Shown here: piece by piece, positions 48,201 to 55,937 of the stretch
How positions within the stretch are numbered: the first letter of the stretch is position 1
Layout of the letters: every line of letters begins with the position of its first letter
Assembly (NCBI RefSeq): GCF_047511655.1
Contig: NC_133401.1
Coordinates: 47,697,570-47,761,569, forward strand
From: Castor canadensis
Taxonomy: Eukaryota; Chordata; Mammalia; Rodentia; Castoridae
DNA: 64,000 nucleotides
Direction of reading: 5' to 3'
Made by a program: the position numbers and the translations under genes
Notes under the pieces: model-generated
The model's input: only the letters and a program-made list of their open reading frames with translations
Told to the model about the DNA's origin: nothing
Database searches by the model: none

Positions 48201-48900
48201 CTTGCACAGGCCTATAGTCCCCGCTTCCCGGCTTTCGGACAGGGAGCAGAGGAGTATTCCAGGCAGACTGACAAGGTCGCAGTATTCCTTCCTTTATTAG
48301 CCTGTGGATATGAGGGGCTATGCCTCTTCGGGCCTCCTCAGGCATAGGATACTGTTTCACCCGAATGGGGAGAGCAGAAGCCTTCAATTGTATAACTACG
48401 GGCGGGAGGTGTTTGGCGAGGCCGGTTCCCGCAGTCTCCGCCCAGGCCGTGGGAAATCTTTTTACCCAATGAGTCATGTCCCCTCCTGGTTCCTGTTGAC
48501 TCTCAAACAGACGATGCTCGTCAGCCAATGATAGGGACAAGACATGAATCGGGCTCCCTTCTCGATCAGTCACAATTATTCCATCTGGTTCAAAATGGAT
48601 ATGGGCCCCTATTTTGGTGAGTAGGTCCCGTCCGAGCAGGGGAGCGGGGCTCTCAGGGACGACCAAGAAGGAGTGTGTGACCTGGTGTTTTCCTAAGTTC
48701 ACCTTTCTTTTGGTAGTCCATGTACATAACTGCGTACCGGTGGCCCCCTGAACAACACTTGTTCGTGCCTTGTTCAAAGGTCCATGTGCCTTGTTTAAAA
48801 CCGAATATTGGGCGCCGGTATCCACCATGAACCCCATCGGCTTCCCCTCCACATGCATTGTTACCCAGGACTCGGGGAGGGGGTCTGAGCCCCGTCTCCT
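45178..48900 (-). CDS. pol: Pol polyprotein: protease, reverse transcriptase, RNase H, integrase (intact frame)
   Basis: Open from the codon after the gag TGA to a stop at 45178-45180. Numbering from the first Met (48858), 1226 residues. Protease shows VDTGAQ (12-17) and LLGRD (74-78). Reverse transcriptase shows LPQGF (293-297), catalytic D256 and YVDD (327-330). RNase H has D630, E669, D690 and D760. Integrase has the H844/H848/C879/C882 zinc site, the D911, D970, E1006 triad with the classic 35-residue spacing, and a C-terminal GPY module (about 1132-1134). All catalytic residues that I looked for are present. Like other gammaretroviruses, it should be made as Gag-Pol by stop-codon readthrough. 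Its end overlaps the env start by 107 nt in another frame. Because of the upstream gag break, this copy cannot make a normal Gag-Pol. Confidence 0.95.
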   Translation of the reverse strand, partial: RRRGSDPLPESWVTMHVEGKPMGFMVDTGAQYSVLNKAHGPLNKARTSVVQGATGTQLCTWTTKRKVNLGKHQVTHSFLVVPESPAPLLGRDLLTKIGAHIHFEPDGIIVTDREGSPIHVLSLSLADEHRLFESQQEPGGDMTHWVKRFPTAWAETAGTGLAKHLPPVVIQLKASALPIRVKQYPMPEEARRGIAPHIHRLIKEGILRPCQSAWNTPLLPVRKPGSGDYRPVQDLRKVNERTEDIHPTVPNPYTLLSHLPPSQVWYTTLDLKDAFFSIPLSEISQPLFAFEWQEDGGQSGQLTWTRLPQGFKNSPTLFNEALSQDLEPFRRSHPRVTLLQYVDDLLLAAETREECIKATEHLLTELGELGYRASAKKTHICKRSVTYLGYRIADGARWLTDAMKQTILAIPSPTSTRGVREFLGSAGFCRLWIPGFAEIARPLYEATKEAPDWSWGEREQQAFDQLKDALLQAPALALPDPTRPFTLFVDEKKGVAKGVLTQQLGPWKRPVAYFSKKLDAVAAGWPPCLRIIAAIAMLVREADKLTFGQALWVTAPHPVEGILKQPPGKWMTNARLTHYQGLLLDSPRITFTDPVILNPATLLPNRELQTPVHNCKEFLSEVTQVRADLKDTPLSGCKLNWYTDGSSFFQDGAQRAGAAVVDQEGSTVWSSALPPGTSAQKAELIALAEALERAKGKRVNIYTDSRYAFGTIHVHGAIYRERGFRTAEGKHLKNLAEVQRLLMAVEKPKAVAVMYVPGHQSAKTPEAVGNNRADQEAKRVAMVSPPMETGQPSTVAAIDVPVPELPPLPPRPEYSTEDFTWMRAHSPFREGEDGWKSDLEGKLILPEKLGRFLLANLHKSTHLGRRKLLDLLTSAQLRFPNQTIAVRQIVEDCASCTIMKPGRREGHHTGTRERGRAPGRSWEVDFTEVKPGKFGYKYLLVFIDTFSGWVEAFPTKKETSQVVAKALLEEIIPRYGVPEAIGSDNGPAFVSKVLQGLAQTMGANWKLHCEYNPQSSGQVERMNRTLKETLAKLALETGGDWVTLLPLAIFRVRNSPYVHGLTPFEILYGAPPPIIQRTLSPELGDLAPNYLTMLQALAKVQQWIWPLIQAYHAVKRDPAPEHGIVPGDMVWVKRHQSKTLEPRWKGPYVVLFTTPTALKVDGIGPWIHHSHVRRANHQKQEGVKEWTVRRHPDNPLKLKLLWPREHAEPSGAATDGVADRSDLAQCPEREPRRNQPSPAL

Positions 48901-48903
48901 TCA
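48856..48903 (-). promoter_or_regulatory. Gag-pol junction: in-frame TGA with possible readthrough structure
   Basis: TGA at 48903-48901 is the only stop between the nucleocapsid frame and pol. It is followed by an 8-nt purine-rich spacer (AGGAGACG) and then GGGCTCAGACCC..., which can form a GC-rich hairpin whose loop CUC could pair with a downstream GAG. Murine leukaemia virus uses a stop, an 8-nt spacer and a pseudoknot for readthrough. The pseudoknot here is inferred and has not been folded. Confidence 0.6.
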
Positions 48904-49036
48904 GTCCTCTTCTCCGGCTAGTAGGACTCTGGCCTGCTCTACTGCTCGTTCCCTTTCCCTGTTTTCCCCCAGTCTCCTTCCAAACCCTCTTCTTCCCTTT
49001 AACTTAGGACATTCTCTCTTCCAATGCCCCGTTTCC
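48901..49036 (-). pseudogene. gag: Out-of-frame remainder of nucleocapsid, up to the gag-pol stop
   Basis: The frame that continues downstream of the gag break shows the second half of a retroviral zinc knuckle (KETGHWKREC) followed by a basic stretch (KLKGRRGFGRR) and ends at TGA (48903-48901). The cysteine that should close the first CX2C pair is absent in either frame at the junction. This indicates a small deletion that is not a multiple of three rather than a designed frameshift. The remainder is in the same frame as pol. Confidence 0.88.
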
Positions 49037-50599
49037 TTAGTAAAAACAGTGTTCCTTATCCGGGGTCCTGGCGTGGCCCCCTCCTCTGGGTTGGTCCCGG
49101 ACACCCGCTAGGAAAATACGAGCCATTTCTCTCTGTTGCTTTCGGTTTTCCTTAGCCTGGAACTCCCGGTCCTCCTTTCTCAATTTCTCCTGGGCTTCCC
49201 TGTCTTCCTTTCTCTGTCTTTCCTCCCTTTCTTCTGGAGTTTCCCTAGCGGTAAAGACCTTTTCTGCTACCTGTAGCATTTCCCTTATAGTCATCTCCCC
49301 TAAGTTTTCCTGTTTATTGAGTTTTCTCCTAATGTCTGGGGCTGCCTGATTAATGAATGAGAGTACCACAGCAGACCGGTGGAGGTCCGCCTCAGGGTCA
49401 ATTGGGGTGTACTGACGGTATGCCTCATAGAGGCGCTCTAAGAAACCGGCTGGGCTTTCGTTTTCCCCTTGAATGACTGCTTTTACTTTTGCAAAATTGG
49501 TGGGCCTTCTAGCGGCCGCTCGGAGACCGGCCATCAGAGTCTGGCGGTAGATCCGAAGACGCTCCCTACCTTCTGCGGTCCCGAAATCCCAATCAGGGCG
49601 GCGTAGGGGAAAAGCCTCGTCTATGGCCGGTTGGAGAGTTGTGGGTCTCCCATTATCCCCCAAGACATTCTTCCTCGCTTCGTTGAGGATGCGCTCTCGT
49701 TCCTCCGTCGTAAAAAGAGTATTGAGCAGCTGATGACAGTCATCCCAAGTGGGGCGGTGTGTATGCATGATGGACTCCAGGAGATCTATGAGACACTTGG
49801 GGTCTTCAGAAAAGGGCGGGTTCTGCGTCCTCCAGTTATATAGATCACTGGAGGAGAAGGGCCAGTACTGAAACTGTTGCCCTCCTCCCGGTCCCCCTTG
49901 GCCCACCATCCGGACTGGAAGTGTAGGGACAGTTTCCTCCCCCTGTGTTGATGAGGGGGGCCCGTCTTCCCCCTCCCTTTCCCGGATCCCTCGGGGGCGA
50001 AGTCTTCGACCCATTCCTCCTCCTGCTGCCAGTCCTGTTGAGGAGGATGAGGAAATTTCCTCCTCCGGGGCACTGGCTTGGCCAGGGGGAGTCACGTATG
50101 GAGGCGGCCGATCTTCCTCTGCCCCTGCGAGGGATGGGTAAAGGGGGGAACTCTCTGGTAAGACCGGAGATGGTGAAGGAGATGCCCTAATTTGAGGACC
50201 GGTCAAGGTGGGAAGAGGAAGTTTTTCCTCCTCCTTTATGACCAAGGCGGGCGTGACTGGGGTTTTAGCCCCGGGGGCCGAACTGGAGGGGTGGGTCAGA
50301 AAAACTGTTAACCAAGGGGGAGGGTTCCTCACCAGATCCTCCCAAACCAAAATGTAAGAAACTTGGTCTGGATGGCCTCGATTGTCTGGCTGAAAAATGA
50401 CTGCTTTAACCTTAGTGATCAGGTCTAGGGAGAGGGAACCTTGAATGGGCCACCCGACTCCAAAGGTGGGCCACTCTGCAGAACAAAAGGTGTCGAACTT
50501 ACCTTTCTTGATGACCAGACCCGCATTTAAGGCCCTTTCTTTAACTTCTGGAAAGTGAGAAAGGATCAGAGACTTTGGGGTTGTTTGTCCCTGTCCCAT
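49037..50599 (-). CDS. gag: Gag polyprotein (matrix, p12, capsid), frameshifted in nucleocapsid
   Basis: The chosen start at 50599 gives MGQ..., the N-terminal glycine expected to be myristoylated. The open frame is 520 codons. Matrix occupies roughly residues 1-115. A proline-rich p12-like region follows, with late-domain-type motifs PLYPSL (152-157) and PPPY (165-168). Capsid begins near PVRMVG (228), with the gammaretroviral YWPFSSSDLYNW signature at 245-256. The major homology region lies at 377-395 (QGENESPAGFLERL...). A charged, coiled-coil-like helix spans 452-490. The frame ends at a TAA (49039-49037) right after the first cysteine of the nucleocapsid zinc knuckle, and the rest of the knuckle is in another frame. 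Gag assembles the particle at the plasma membrane and packages RNA through nucleocapsid, so this copy should be defective for packaging. Confidence 0.93.
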   Translation of the reverse strand: MGQGQTTPKSLILSHFPEVKERALNAGLVIKKGKFDTFCSAEWPTFGVGWPIQGSLSLDLITKVKAVIFQPDNRGHPDQVSYILVWEDLVRNPPPWLTVFLTHPSSSAPGAKTPVTPALVIKEEEKLPLPTLTGPQIRASPSPSPVLPESSPLYPSLAGAEEDRPPPYVTPPGQASAPEEEISSSSSTGLAAGGGMGRRLRPRGIREREGEDGPPSSTQGEETVPTLPVRMVGQGGPGGGQQFQYWPFSSSDLYNWRTQNPPFSEDPKCLIDLLESIMHTHRPTWDDCHQLLNTLFTTEERERILNEARKNVLGDNGRPTTLQPAIDEAFPLRRPDWDFGTAEGRERLRIYRQTLMAGLRAAARRPTNFAKVKAVIQGENESPAGFLERLYEAYRQYTPIDPEADLHRSAVVLSFINQAAPDIRRKLNKQENLGEMTIREMLQVAEKVFTARETPEEREERQRKEDREAQEKLRKEDREFQAKENRKQQREMARIFLAGVRDQPRGGGHARTPDKEHCFY

Positions 50600-51187
50600 T
50601 GTGGAAGGAGACTCAAACACCAAGAGAGATAGAACAAAAAGGGTAAAGGCAACAATAATTCCACACACACACAACACTCTCCAGCACTCGCTCGGACCGG
50701 TCCTTCTCTCACACTGGTGCGCACCCCATTCAACCTCCTCACCGTCCAACTGGGATATCAGGCCGAAAGGCGTCCACTTGACGGGTGGTCGGTCAACTAG
50801 CTCAATTAGTTCTTCACCTGGCGCCAGGGTTCCTAAAATGCTCGAGCCCAAATGAGAGGAAAGCCTCTCCCAATAGGACCCTGTGGTCCTCCTTGCGAGA
50901 TTCCCAGAATGAATCTCCCTGGGGATTGGCCGAATCCCCGCCGCGGCCCAAATGGAACACTCAAGTTCCTCCAAATGAGGGTCTGGGATCCCCTCCCAAC
51001 GCCTAGGACTTGGGATCGCCCCTGCTTTCTCGCAGGCAGGTTCTGTCTCTCGAGAAAATGAAATCTCGGTGGGACCTCCAAATGTTAGGACCCGGAATCC
51101 TATTCCCCCGAGAGACAGAGAGCCAGGCGTGAATGCAATCAACAAAGCAGAGTTTATTGGACTGGCTAGCCAGGGTCGAGCTCCCAC
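50600..51187 (-). CDS. Open leader frame in phase with gag (glyco-Gag-like extension)
   Basis: The gag frame stays open for 196 codons upstream of the gag ATG, back through the primer-binding site into the R region of the LTR. There is no in-frame ATG, and the track start at 51187 is a GTG. Just before the gag start is a strongly hydrophobic run (codons at about 50677-50615, about 21 residues rich in Val, Leu, Ile, Phe and Cys) flanked by charged residues. This matches the layout of the CUG-initiated glyco-Gag leader of murine leukaemia viruses, where a membrane anchor precedes a full Gag. Which non-ATG codon would start it cannot be read. Openness over this length in a GC-rich leader could be chance, but the membrane segment next to gag makes function plausible. 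Confidence 0.5.
50812..50820 (-). other. Candidate major splice donor in the proviral leader
   Basis: CAG|GTGAAG on the minus strand (exon ending at 50818, GT at 50817) lies between the primer-binding site and gag, where a donor for spliced env RNA is expected. Other donors are not excluded. Confidence 0.35.
51063..51080 (-). other. Primer-binding site for tRNA-Gln
   Basis: Two bases after the 5' LTR, the minus strand reads TGGAGGTCCCACCGAGAT. Its complement matches the last 18 nt, including CCA, of mammalian tRNA-Gln as I remember it (acceptor end ...GGTGGGACCT plus CCA). Glutamine sites are known among endogenous murine leukaemia viruses, whereas many other gammaretroviruses use proline. 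Confidence 0.88.
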
Positions 51188-51491
51188 ACGGACACGCAGG
51201 ACCGGTTAGGAAAGCAAGACCCTGAGCCTCTTAGGGGGAAATCTTATATAGACTGCAGTGGCGTGCATATTTTTGTTATCAACATTAGACAAGCAGGCAG
51301 AGCACATCCTGCACGTACTTCACATCTTGCTCGTATCTCACATCTTGCTCGTATCTCACATCTTGCATTCCTCACATTCTATATGCCCTAACTGAGCCCT
51401 GCCTCATTGCTTATCTTATCTACATGGGATGTTTGGTACTGGTTTCTCCAACAAGGGGGTTGGGGCCCGCTGAGACCTCATATTCCTTTCA
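51083..51491 (-). repeat. Proviral 5' LTR (409 bp)
   Basis: On the minus strand it runs from TGAAAGG (51491) to CCTAACA (51083). A TATA-type box TATATAAG is at 51250-51243 and an AATAAA poly(A) signal at 51158-51153. Upstream in U3 lie two exact 18-bp tandem units (51321-51338 and 51339-51356) plus a 10-bp partial third, a usual form for retroviral enhancers. This copy would drive the viral transcript. It is identical to the 3' copy. Confidence 0.96.
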
Positions 51492-51525
51492 CTAGGATTA
51501 CAGGAATGAACCACCAGAGCCCAAC
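51492..51525 (-). repeat. Composite SINE, right part, resuming after the provirus
   Basis: After the CTAG duplication the B1-like sequence continues as GATTACAGGAATGAACCACC, exactly where the left part stopped, and ends before TTGACTCAT. Confidence 0.9.
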
Positions 51526-51540
51526 TTGACTCATGATTTT

Positions 51541-51629
51541 TGTTGGAAATGTAGGCCCCAAGAGTGACCACGTGGAGAGGAGTGATCTGACCAAGAGATT
51601 GTTTATTGCCAAGTGGGAGAAGGAGAGAG

Positions 51630-51680
<51 letters not shown>

Positions 51681-51696
51681 CCCCTCAGTGAGAGCA
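51541..51696 (-). mobile_element. Inverted LTR fragment of an old class I retroviral element
   Basis: Read on the minus strand, this ends GGGGCCTACATTTCCAACA, nearly the same as the end of the plus-strand LTR at 53548-53799. It also shares the TATA-side sequence (CACTGAGGGGTATT versus CACTGAGGAGTATT). It retains a poly(A) signal (AATAAA at 51607-51602) and a (GA)n run. It points opposite to the element's internal coding remnants. Confidence 0.75.
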
Positions 51697-52170
51697 GAAA
51701 AACAAAAGATCATTTTCCTCCTAGACAGTGGAGCCCATTTCTCTGTTTTACCTTTTTCTCCTTGTCCCTGGTCCAATGACAAAAGTTATCGTTTGGGGCA
51801 AATCTGGCTAGCCCCTAGAGCGCTAGTTTACCTGGCTCTTGGGGAGACCTCTTCTGTCACTTTTTCCCCATAGTACCAGTGTCCCTGCTGGGACAGGATT
51901 TACTATCTCAATTAAAGCTCAAATTGTCCTCCTCCCAGGCAGCTATCTCTGCTACCCTCTCCTTCAGGAACAAATAGATCCCACAGTGTGGACTGATGAG
52001 ATGAGTGTAGTGTGAGCCAGGACAGCCCTCCCTATTCAAATAAAACTCAAAAAATCCCTCACAGTTTCCACACCCAAAACAATATCCCCTCAAGCCTGAG
52101 GGATGATGAGGACTTATGCCTATTCCTTAAAACAACAAGGGCTACTAATTAGTTGTTCCAGCCCCCTATA
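51697..52170 (+). pseudogene. pol: Decayed protease and reverse-transcriptase start of the old element
   Basis: Plus-strand translation shows LLDSGAHFSVL (protease D-S/T-G region, 51711-51743) and, after stops and a frame change, a stretch resembling LLGQDLLSQLK (about 51883-51915). An RT-start-like region follows (KQYPLKPE, about 52076-52099). Several stops are present, so it encodes nothing. No gag remains between it and the LTR piece. Confidence 0.7.
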
Positions 52171-52819
52171 ATAAATTTAAAATTCTTATAAAAGTTAATT
52201 TTAAAATACAAGTTACAAAGTAAACAACTGGAAAGGATATAGATAGTTAATAAATGTATTTTTTGGGAAGTTAAAGGAAAAAGGAATGGTTTTTTGGATG
52301 AGAAGGGATCTTGGAAAGAAGGGTTTGTCCTAAAGATTGTTTCAAATAGGAAGGATAAGGACAAACCATCAAAGGGTTTAGTATGTTGTATAAAGGTCTA
52401 AGTAAGTTTTAAAAGTGTATAATAAAAAACTCCAGTGTGTGATAAAGTTAAAGTTGAATATAATCTAAGAGTTGCCTAAAAGATTTTTAGGGTCATGTCA
52501 AACTAAAATCAAATCCTCTATGTCTATGAAATAATAAGGTTATCTTAATATTGTTCTGCTCTGAGTAACATCTACAAAAAAACATTACAGAGAAAGATTT
52601 TATCAAAGAAATTACTCGTGTTTTCTGCTGATCTTGTCAAGCTTTTAAGTACTACTAAATCAGAGTTCATTTACATATTTGCTTATGTGTCTTAAATGAC
52701 CATCTTGTAACAGTGTTATCTGAATATGGTACAAACATTTAAAAGGTTAAAAGTGTCAATTTATATAAAATAATGAGCTAAAGCTCTCTTTTATCCAAGA
52801 GTGTTACATTTAAATCCTG
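52171..52819. other. AT-rich interior of the old element, unrecognised
   Basis: About 650 bp of AT-rich sequence lies between RT-start and RT-connection remnants. It may be eroded pol or a later insertion. I see no retroviral motif or known repeat in it. Confidence 0.4.
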
Positions 52820-53547
52820 ACAGCCCCTGCCTCCCACAGGTCACCTACCTAGGTGTGGCCTTAAAGGGACAGACTCACTCCCTGAGTCATAAATGCATCA
52901 ACCTAATTTTCCATTTCCCAACCCCATACCATAAGACAGCTTACAGCTTTCCTGGCAGTTATAGGATATAGGATTTTGCAGAATTTAGATCCCTAGGTAT
53001 GTAGTCCTTGAACAGACACCTTTTTATGCTCCTCCTAATAGTCCTATTTGGGTCTTAGATAATGTATGGCCACCCATTTCTCTCTCTGTAATTGGAGGAC
53101 TCTTGAAATTGTCTAGGGAACAACATTTCACAGTGGTTCTCCTGGCCAATGCCCTTCTTAATGCCTATGTCCTTGCTCTCCTATTCTTAAGCTTCCTCCC
53201 TTGTGTCATACTGCATGTCTGCTCTTGCTAATCAAAAATTTAACCAGTTGTACCTCCAGGGATACCAACCTCTCCAAAACGCCAGGATAGTTGGCTGATA
53301 CCCACCATTCGGAGCTCGGAGGATTGGCTTGAGACTCTTTACGACCTATGGCTACAAGGGACCTTCATCAACTTCAGGGAAGAGGAAATCTTCATTTTCA
53401 GAGCCTGGGTGTACGCCATCATGAGGCTCAGCACCCCAACATTGTTTGCCAACTAACCCTCCCTTCTCCTATGCCACCCCTTGCCAGCTCAAAGAAGCCA
53501 GAGCGAACACAACACCCCTCTTCCTTAACAAACAAAAAAGGGAAGAA
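52820..53547 (+). pseudogene. Decayed RT-connection and downstream remnants, ending in a polypurine tract
   Basis: QVTYLGVALKGQTHSLSH (about 52838-52891) matches the RT connection region of class I elements in frame, followed by eroded sequence with no clear integrase. The piece before the LTR could be a relic of the env end, but this is weak. AAACAAAAAAGGGAAGAA (53530-53547) is a good polypurine tract just before the LTR start at 53548. Confidence 0.65.
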
Positions 53548-53742
53548 TGTTGCCAATAATGGTGCCGATAGGTTTCGGTTCTTACTGCACCCTTAAGCTT
53601 CCCTTTCCCAGGGTCAGGGTCCTGCCTCAAGTCTAGCTTGAATCCTCCTGCCCCAACCTCCAATCAGCATGAACCATAAGATCCTAACCAATCAGATCAT
53701 GCTGAGTCCCACTGAGGAGTATTTAAGCCCCTGCCCTTCCTG

Positions 53743-53782
<40 letters not shown>

Positions 53783-53799
53783 GGCCTACATTTCCAAAA
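53548..53799 (+). mobile_element. 3' LTR of the old element (shortened)
   Basis: Starts TGTTGCCAATAATGG right after the polypurine tract. It carries two CCAATCAG-like boxes (about 53660 and 53687), a TATTTAAG TATA box (about 53721) and a (CT)n tract, and ends TTGGGGCCTACATTTCCAA. Compared with the inverted copy at 51541-51696 it lacks the AATAAA-bearing R/U5 segment, lost within or next to the (CT)n run. Confidence 0.75.
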
Positions 53800-55870
53800 A
53801 TTTTGATACAAGTATGTATTTTGCTTTTTTCCTTTGCTATATTCAAAACATTTCTCATATTTTTTACAATCTTAATGATCATTTTGAATGGGGCATAATA
53901 TTTCCCGTAGGTAGTATATACACTCAACATCAGATCCTCAAAATTAAAGTTGAGGTTGTCACCACAAGAAAGAAAATAGAAGATATCAGCCATCTGTAAA
54001 CATTAACCAAGAAGACTGACTTTTATCCCCAAGGCCTAATCTGAACTGACTTCTCTCTCATCTAATTCAATAAAAACAGGTAAAATTTTGTATCAGCAGT
54101 CTTCAAACTTAAGTGTTTGTCCTCCAAAGGGTTTTTAAGGGCAGATGGACACTTAGTTTGAGGGCCACCAATTTCTGAATCTTCAATTCACACCTATATT
54201 CTTTCCTCAAGTCCATCTGTTAGTGAAGGATGCATAAAGATGTCTTGATAGTTAATTTTCTGACTTTTTCATAATAGCTTTATCTTTCTCAATTTGCAAA
54301 AAGAAAGGCAGGCATTTCATTCATTGAAAATCTTAAAATGATGCATTACTCTGGAATGTAAAAACCTCAGGGAGCCTTTTGTCAGTTCTTTTATCAATTT
54401 AAAATACTGAGCTGTATGAGAAAGTATGTCACAAGTCACATGCTTTCCAGATAATTGCTTTCAACCAAGTGTGACCTCAATGCCACTAAGTGAGTTAATA
54501 AATTGGAAGTAGTTTATAGAATGGAGTGACATTGATATAAATTCCTTGTAGACCTATCTACTTATTAATGTGAAAACATTTTCTCAGAATTTATAAAAAT
54601 TAAGAAAACATTGATGCTGAATTCTGTCTCGTTCTTGTAAGAAGTAATATTTAACAAAAAATACATGCACTAACTGTAAAAAACCACATCTAATAATTTA
54701 AAAAATTTGTCATATATTCTGTATTATTACTTCAGAAAGATACAATAATGTGATTAATTAAAAGCATTCAAACATAAAAATTCATTAATTAGGACATACT
54801 CTTGAGGAATGGAGATATGAAATGGAATTATGGTGTGAAGACGTCCTGTCAGTGAACCTTGCTCATGTGACTGTAAATGGTTGTTGGTAGGGATAATTGC
54901 TATAGTATTTATTTCATCTGTTTCATTTGTAAGTACAACTATTTTACTTTTAAAATTTTAACTTTTATAGAATGTGGGAAATTGCATACTTGGAAATTAC
55001 TTAAACTTACGATTAAAAAAGTTTTGGGTATCAATTGAAAAACATGCAAGAAGTGGGTTTTAATGTATCAAGGAAAAGTGAGAGCCATTGGTTTATTCAT
55101 CAACTCTTGCAGGTTTTTCCATTCCTAAAGTGTATGGCAATATTGTTCTTTCAATCGCTCCCTTCCTTCTTTCCTTCTTTTCCTCCCTCCCTCCTTCCTC
55201 TCTTTCTTTTACTTAAATTGAAACTCAACTACAGTTTCTTTTATGCAAAAGACCTTACGTTGGGTTTCCAAATACCTGCCTCATCTTTATCCTTTCACTG
55301 AAAGTCCAGAGAAGACACTGCTCCACAGCTAGAGGGTTGTAGGCGAAGGTCTTACTAAAACAATGAACATTTTCAAGTATATAAGTTGCTTTCTTCTTTT
55401 TACATCTTGCCTTGGGATAAATTTCCAGGAGCTGGTTACAGAATGTCTTTCTGGCTTCTCACACAAGTATTGTCATACTGCTTCCCTGAGAGCCATGCCT
55501 CTAACAAAGCAGTGTGTTTGTTGCCTTCACCAAAACTTCTCTCCACTTGATGGTTATTCTTGCTAGCTTAGTATGTGTAAAGTGGTACAAAGTTTCCCAC
55601 GTTTGCCTGGCTACCTTTTTGATTTTTTTTTTTTTTTGTCCATACAATCTCTAGTTATTAGTAGAGTAGTCCTTCCACAGTCTTCCTCCCAGGGATTTTC
55701 AGTTGTTTAATTCCTGTTTGTATTGATAACAAACCTCAGAGAAACCTTTGCAGTTTTGGTCAATGTGGGAAAAGGCCAGAATAGACTTACAAATACTTCT
55801 ACCTTTTAGTATGTAATCAAGCAAAAGTTTAATTTTAAAAAGTTTGAAAGGGACCTACTTTCAAGAAATT
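53800..55870. other. Intergenic DNA, no gene seen
   Basis: AT-rich with a pyrimidine-rich run at 55160-55210. No RNA gene or repeat that I can name. Confidence 0.55.
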
Positions 55871-55871
55871 G

Positions 55872-55937
55872 ATAGTCTGAGCTCAGTAGTAGAGTACTTA
55901 GCAAGCACTAGGCCCTGAGTTCAATCCCCAGCACCAC
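55872..55937 (+). repeat. ID-like SINE, partial
   Basis: GAGCTCAGTAGTAGAGTACT...CCTGAGTTCAATCCCCAGCA. Confidence 0.8.

Larger units (their letters stand above)
42967..51491 (-). mobile_element. Young gammaretroviral (class I) endogenous provirus, nearly complete
   Basis: Reading the minus strand, the order is 5'LTR, tRNA-Gln primer-binding site, leader, gag, pol, env, polypurine tract, 3'LTR: a full simple-retrovirus layout in 8525 bp. The LTRs start TG and end CA and are flanked by the 4-bp duplication CTAG (42963-42966 and 51492-51495), the size typical of gammaretroviruses. The two 409-bp LTRs are identical by direct reading. pol and env are fully open, while gag has one frameshift in nucleocapsid. 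The element lies inside a SINE that is itself flanked by TTGACTCAT, so the order of events is host site, then SINE, then provirus. I cannot place it within gammaretroviruses more finely without a tree. Confidence 0.97.

Noticed and set aside
49030-49060. Programmed +1 frameshift at the gag TAA
   Set aside because: A stop-linked +1 shift would restore the frame but would still lack the second knuckle cysteine, and gammaretroviruses use readthrough here. A deletion is the simpler reading.
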